Assembly (NCBI GenBank): GCA_003165615.1
Contig: PLWR01000425.1
Coordinates: forward strand, 1-7,006
Direction of reading: 5' to 3'
Source: Acidobacteriota bacterium
GTDB lineage: Bacteria > Acidobacteriota > Terriglobia > UBA7540
Length of the DNA: 7,006 bases
Of the stretch, positions 4,622 through 7,006 are shown in pieces. The notes beneath the pieces are model-generated. The model did not search any database. It was not told where the DNA came from and worked only from the letters and a program-made list of their open reading frames with translations. Both the position numbers and the translations under genes were made by a program. Each line of letters opens with the position of its first letter. Position 1 is the first letter of the stretch.

Positions 4622-6473
4622 GCTTAAGAACATACCCGTGGCCACATGGGCAAGCCTCCTGGTGGTGGCGAGCGGGGTATTTTTGACCAGTTGTGGTGGT
4701 GGGGGCACGGGCAATAACATCCCCTTCCCCGTCGTTACCCTTTCGCCCGCTTCCGCGTCGGTTGCAGCGGGAGCCCCGCTGCAATTTACCGCCACCGTGG
4801 TGAGCCTGACCAACACAACCATTACCTGGTCTGTAAATAACATCCTCGGGGGCAATTCCACTGTGGGCACGGTTAGCACTTCGGGATTATACCTGGCGCC
4901 CGCTTCCGTCCCCAATCCGGCCACGGTGACAGTTAAAGCCACCAGCTCGGCGGAAACCAATCCCTACGGCGCGGCGATTGTAACGATTACGGCTCCAGTG
5001 GTGAATGCCGCGGTTGCCATTGTCCCGCTCGACGCTTCGATTTTGGCGGGAACGGCGGTGCAGTTTGCCGCCACGGTCACCGGAACCGACAATTCCGCTG
5101 TCACCTGGTACGTGAATGGCACGGCGGGAGGCAGTTCGGCGGTGGGCACGATCTCCCCTTCCGGACTTTATCAGGGGCCCACAACGGTACCGAATCCTGC
5201 TACGGTTGTGGTGACCGCCACCAGCCAGGCCAGCACCAGCGACTCCGCTTCCACCACCGTAACGCTGACATCCAGCAATACCGCACCCCTGTTCGTCAAC
5301 TTTGGGCTCAATGGAAACACCGGTAATCCCAATACCGCGCACTACAACGGGCTTTTCACAACCATAAAGGTTTGCTTGCCGGGCACGCCCATTTGCCAGA
5401 TTATCCCCGACATTCTGGTGGATACGAGCTCGGTGGGTTTGCGAGTCCTTGATTCCGCCCTCACCATAGTTCCGGCTACCGAGCTGGGGACGGTTAAAGA
5501 CTCCTCCGGGAATCAAGTGGAGGAGTGCGTCCAATTCCCCGACACCTCTTACACCTGGGGACCGGTGGTGGTTGCCGATGTGGTCCTTGGTGGCGAAACG
5601 GCCTCCGCCGTTCACATGCAGGTGATGGGCGATACCACGTTTCCCGTCCCTTATTCCAGTTGCCTGAGCCTTGGCTCCGGCCCCAGTCTTGACACGGTAG
5701 CAGCGCTGGGCGCCAACGGCATTCTGGGCATCGGCAACTCCCTTCAGGATTGCGGCCTTAACTGTGCGGGGGGGCAAACCTTCTCCGCCTATCCCTATTA
5801 CGTTTGTCCCAATTACGTGTGCCAGGCGGCGCCACTTCCGGTGGTGCAACAAGTTGCCAATCCTGTGGCCTTCTTTACCAAGGACAATAACGGCGTGGAA
5901 ATTATCCTGCCGGCGATTTCTTCCGTGGGAGCACCTGCGCTTCCTTACGCGAATGCGGATGGAACGGGCTTGATCCCTGCCGGTCAACTGATCTTCGGGG
6001 TCGGAACCGAACCCAACAACGGTCTGGGAAGTGCCACCCTCTATGCCTTGGACACCAACGGCAACTTCCCCCAAGTTGTCTTCGATGGCTTTACCTATTC
6101 CTCGGGTGGATCCCTCAACACGGCCGCGAATGCCCTCTATCTCGCCAATCCTCTTGCCCTCGGCATACTGAATTGTGCGGACAACCCCTACTACTGCCCG
6201 GGTTCGACCACTCCCATTTCCCTCACCACCTACGGAGCCAATGGCGCTTCGGGGACGGTGGTGCTGAATATCGCCAACGCCGACCTGCTTTTTGCCGACA
6301 ACCCTGACTTCTCCGCCTTCAACAACCTGGCACAGGAGAGCATCAGCGGATTGTCGACCGATTATTTTGAACTGGGATTGCCATTCTTCTTCGGCCGCAA
6401 CGTATTCGTGGGGATTGCGGGTACGACCGTTCCTAACAGTGCCAGCGCCCCGAACGGATATGTCGCCTTTTAG
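4617..6473 (+). CDS. DUF3443 lipoprotein with two Ig-like domains (cassette 2)
   Basis: A 618-residue lipoprotein, paralogous to the 735-2753 product in its C-terminal part only. The signal peptide ends in lipobox L-T-S-C (23-26) plus a Gly-rich linker. Two bacterial Ig-like (Big_2-like) repeats follow, about 38-126 and 130-217, each with the S-G-L-Y-x-x-P...V-P-N-P-A-T-V pattern. DUF3443 spans about 222-618: Cys pair C253/C260, LVDTSS (267-272), SYTWGPV (311-317), GANGILGIG (365-373), GVGTEPNNGLGSATLYALD (461-479), SLNTAANALYL (499-509) and LGLPFFFG (586-593), ending NGYVAF. The second aspartate of copy 1 (D547) is here N501, and the flap-like Y-G becomes F-P (307-308). If the fold is aspartic-peptidase-like, this copy is probably inactive or altered. 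It is coupled to DUF2844 through ATGA. A long antisense reading frame lies opposite but has no gene character. Confidence 0.87.
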   Translation: MRLKNIPVATWASLLVVASGVFLTSCGGGGTGNNIPFPVVTLSPASASVAAGAPLQFTATVVSLTNTTITWSVNNILGGNSTVGTVSTSGLYLAPASVPNPATVTVKATSSAETNPYGAAIVTITAPVVNAAVAIVPLDASILAGTAVQFAATVTGTDNSAVTWYVNGTAGGSSAVGTISPSGLYQGPTTVPNPATVVVTATSQASTSDSASTTVTLTSSNTAPLFVNFGLNGNTGNPNTAHYNGLFTTIKVCLPGTPICQIIPDILVDTSSVGLRVLDSALTIVPATELGTVKDSSGNQVEECVQFPDTSYTWGPVVVADVVLGGETASAVHMQVMGDTTFPVPYSSCLSLGSGPSLDTVAALGANGILGIGNSLQDCGLNCAGGQTFSAYPYYVCPNYVCQAAPLPVVQQVANPVAFFTKDNNGVEIILPAISSVGAPALPYANADGTGLIPAGQLIFGVGTEPNNGLGSATLYALDTNGNFPQVVFDGFTYSSGGSLNTAANALYLANPLALGILNCADNPYYCPGSTTPISLTTYGANGASGTVVLNIANADLLFADNPDFSAFNNLAQESISGLSTDYFELGLPFFFGRNVFVGIAGTTVPNSASAPNGYVAF

Positions 6474-6570
6474 GAATTAATGAAGAATTTGCGCATGAGG
6501 TGCTGGCGTCCTGAGTCAGAAGTTCGTTTATGAAATGCGCCCGCATAGAGGGCGACATCTCGTCACTCGT

Positions 6571-6833
6571 GTCCAAAACAGGTTTCGCGCGTGGGGTCTT
6601 GGACAGGACAGAACACTCGGTCAATGCTGCTGGCGGAGCCAAAAACCTTTCGAAACGGGCCAAAAATCGCGGCCTCCGGAGCATTTCAGAGGTTTTGGGG
6701 AATGGCAAGCCCCCCTGCGCCGTTTTGGACAGGATCGTAACGTTTTCGGAGACCTGGTTTTGGACGAGACAACGCCATATTCAAGACAAACGACTTAGCC
6801 CGTCCAAAACGCCATTTCAAGGTTGTTTTGGAC
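6571..6833. repeat. Dispersed GTTTTGGAC 9-mer, five exact copies
   Basis: GTTTTGGAC occurs at 6722-6730, 6757-6765 and 6825-6833 on the plus strand, and as GTCCAAAAC at 6571-6579 and 6802-6810. Near matches are CTTGGACAGGAC from 6598 and TGTCCAAA from 6889. Two copies continue as GGACAGGA and one as GGACAGCA. Plus-strand copies are 35 and 68 nt apart. Chance alone would give well under one copy of a 9-mer here. Confidence 0.6.
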
Positions 6834-6840
6834 AGCAGTG

Positions 6841-6889
6841 ACATCTCGCAGCCCACGGCTGACGCCGTGGGCTAAAGGACGTCAGATGT
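6841..6889. repeat. Perfect 10-bp palindrome with outer arms
   Basis: AGCCCACGGC (6850-6859) and GCCGTGGGCT (6864-6873) pair perfectly around TGAC. Outer arms ACATCT (6841-6846) and AGATGT (6884-6889) add a second tier. The form, CCCACGGC followed by GGGCTAAAG, is that of a REP-like dispersed palindrome. No U-tract follows. Confidence 0.6.
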
Positions 6890-6900
6890 GTCCAAATTAC

Positions 6901-6923
6901 GGTCAGGCCATTGAATGGCGACC
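6901..6923. repeat. Short inverted repeat
   Basis: GCCATT (6907-6912) and AATGGC (6914-6919) flank a single base, with outer GGTC/GACC (6901-6904, 6920-6923). It could act as a dyad binding site or, with the inner pairs opened, as a hairpin. Confidence 0.4.
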
Positions 6924-6924
6924 T

Positions 6925-6963
6925 GCGGCTTCGCCGCTTGTGCGGAAAGGCTTCGCCTTTCCG
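6925..6963. repeat. Two adjacent TTC-loop hairpins
   Basis: GCGGC-TTC-GCCGC (6925-6937) is followed five bases later by CGGAAAGGC-TTC-GCCTTTCCG (6943-6963), a perfect 9-bp stem. Both use a TTC loop closed by C-G. This looks like a cluster of REP-like palindromes rather than a terminator, because the following sequence is GC-rich. Confidence 0.6.
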
Positions 6964-7006
6964 TCGCGGGAAACCACCCCTAAACCTCCTCCGCGCCGCC
7001 GGAAGG

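Larger units (their letters stand above)
6474..7006. other. Repeat-rich intergenic region, no convincing gene
   Basis: These 533 bases hold no reading frame that resembles a protein. The longest frames (6530-6841 plus, 6433-6708 minus) have low-complexity, unrecognisable products whose recurring Leu-Asp-Arg comes from a repeated TTGGACAG motif. What can be seen is a small CGCCC/GGGCG stem (6538-6554) after the second cassette, five exact copies of GTTTTGGAC in both orientations (6571-6833), a short direct repeat AACGCCAT...TTCAAG (6770-6784 and 6808-6822), and four palindromes in the last 160 bases. Confidence 0.6.

Noticed and set aside
4887..6074. Long antisense open frame (395 codons) opposite the second DUF3443 gene
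   Set aside because: It lies wholly opposite a well-supported gene, has a Gly/Arg/His-rich low-complexity product and no recognisable domain; it is a by-product of GC-rich codon use.
6530..6841. Possible 103-codon gene in the right intergenic region
   Set aside because: No Shine-Dalgarno or family resemblance was seen; recurring residues follow the DNA repeat in several frames, so the repeat explains the open frame.
6571..6896. CRISPR array
   Set aside because: The repeat unit is only 9 bases, occurs in both orientations and is irregularly spaced; no cas gene is in the window.

Overview
The window looks like an accessory stretch of a soil-type bacterium, most likely Acidobacteriota (Terriglobia-like). 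This rests on paired DUF2844/DUF3443 genes, secreted lipoproteins carrying ASH ('choice-of-anchor D') or Ig-like repeats, a GC-rich backbone, and many short palindromes between genes. The phylum is inferred from style, not from a marker gene; Burkholderiales also carry DUF2844/DUF3443 pairs.

Layout: (1) 1-294, leader region with no convincing gene. (2) 295-2753, cassette 1: a secreted DUF2844 protein overlapping by 4 nt a DUF3443 lipoprotein with two ASH-type domains. (3) 2754-2916, intergenic with a strong palindrome. (4) 2917-3501, a low-GC gene resembling the C-terminal half of a 20S-proteasome-like Ntn hydrolase, without the catalytic N-terminal half. (5) 3506-3960, minus strand, two small overlapping genes: a Lys/Arg/Ala-rich basic protein, then a two-helix membrane protein. 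(6) 4174-6473, cassette 2: a second DUF2844/DUF3443 pair with the same 4-nt overlap but a different N-terminal module (two Ig-like repeats). (7) 6474-7006, non-coding, with a recurring GTTTTGGAC 9-mer and a run of palindromes.

The most interesting content is the duplicated cassette. Each copy encodes an exported small protein (signal peptide I) translationally coupled to a lipid-anchored protein. By eye, the DUF3443 domain carries landmarks in the order of a bilobed pepsin-like fold: an hhhDT(A/S)S motif, a flap-like Tyr/Trp-Gly segment, a GANGILG(V/I)G motif, a second hhhDTGS motif and a C-terminal hydrophobic FGLPFFFG segment. Copy 1 keeps both aspartates. Copy 2 has Asn at the second, so the paralogues may differ in activity. 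The window therefore offers a candidate uncharacterised surface system: an aspartic-peptidase-like lipoprotein and its small secreted partner, duplicated and given different adhesive modules. The function is inference only.
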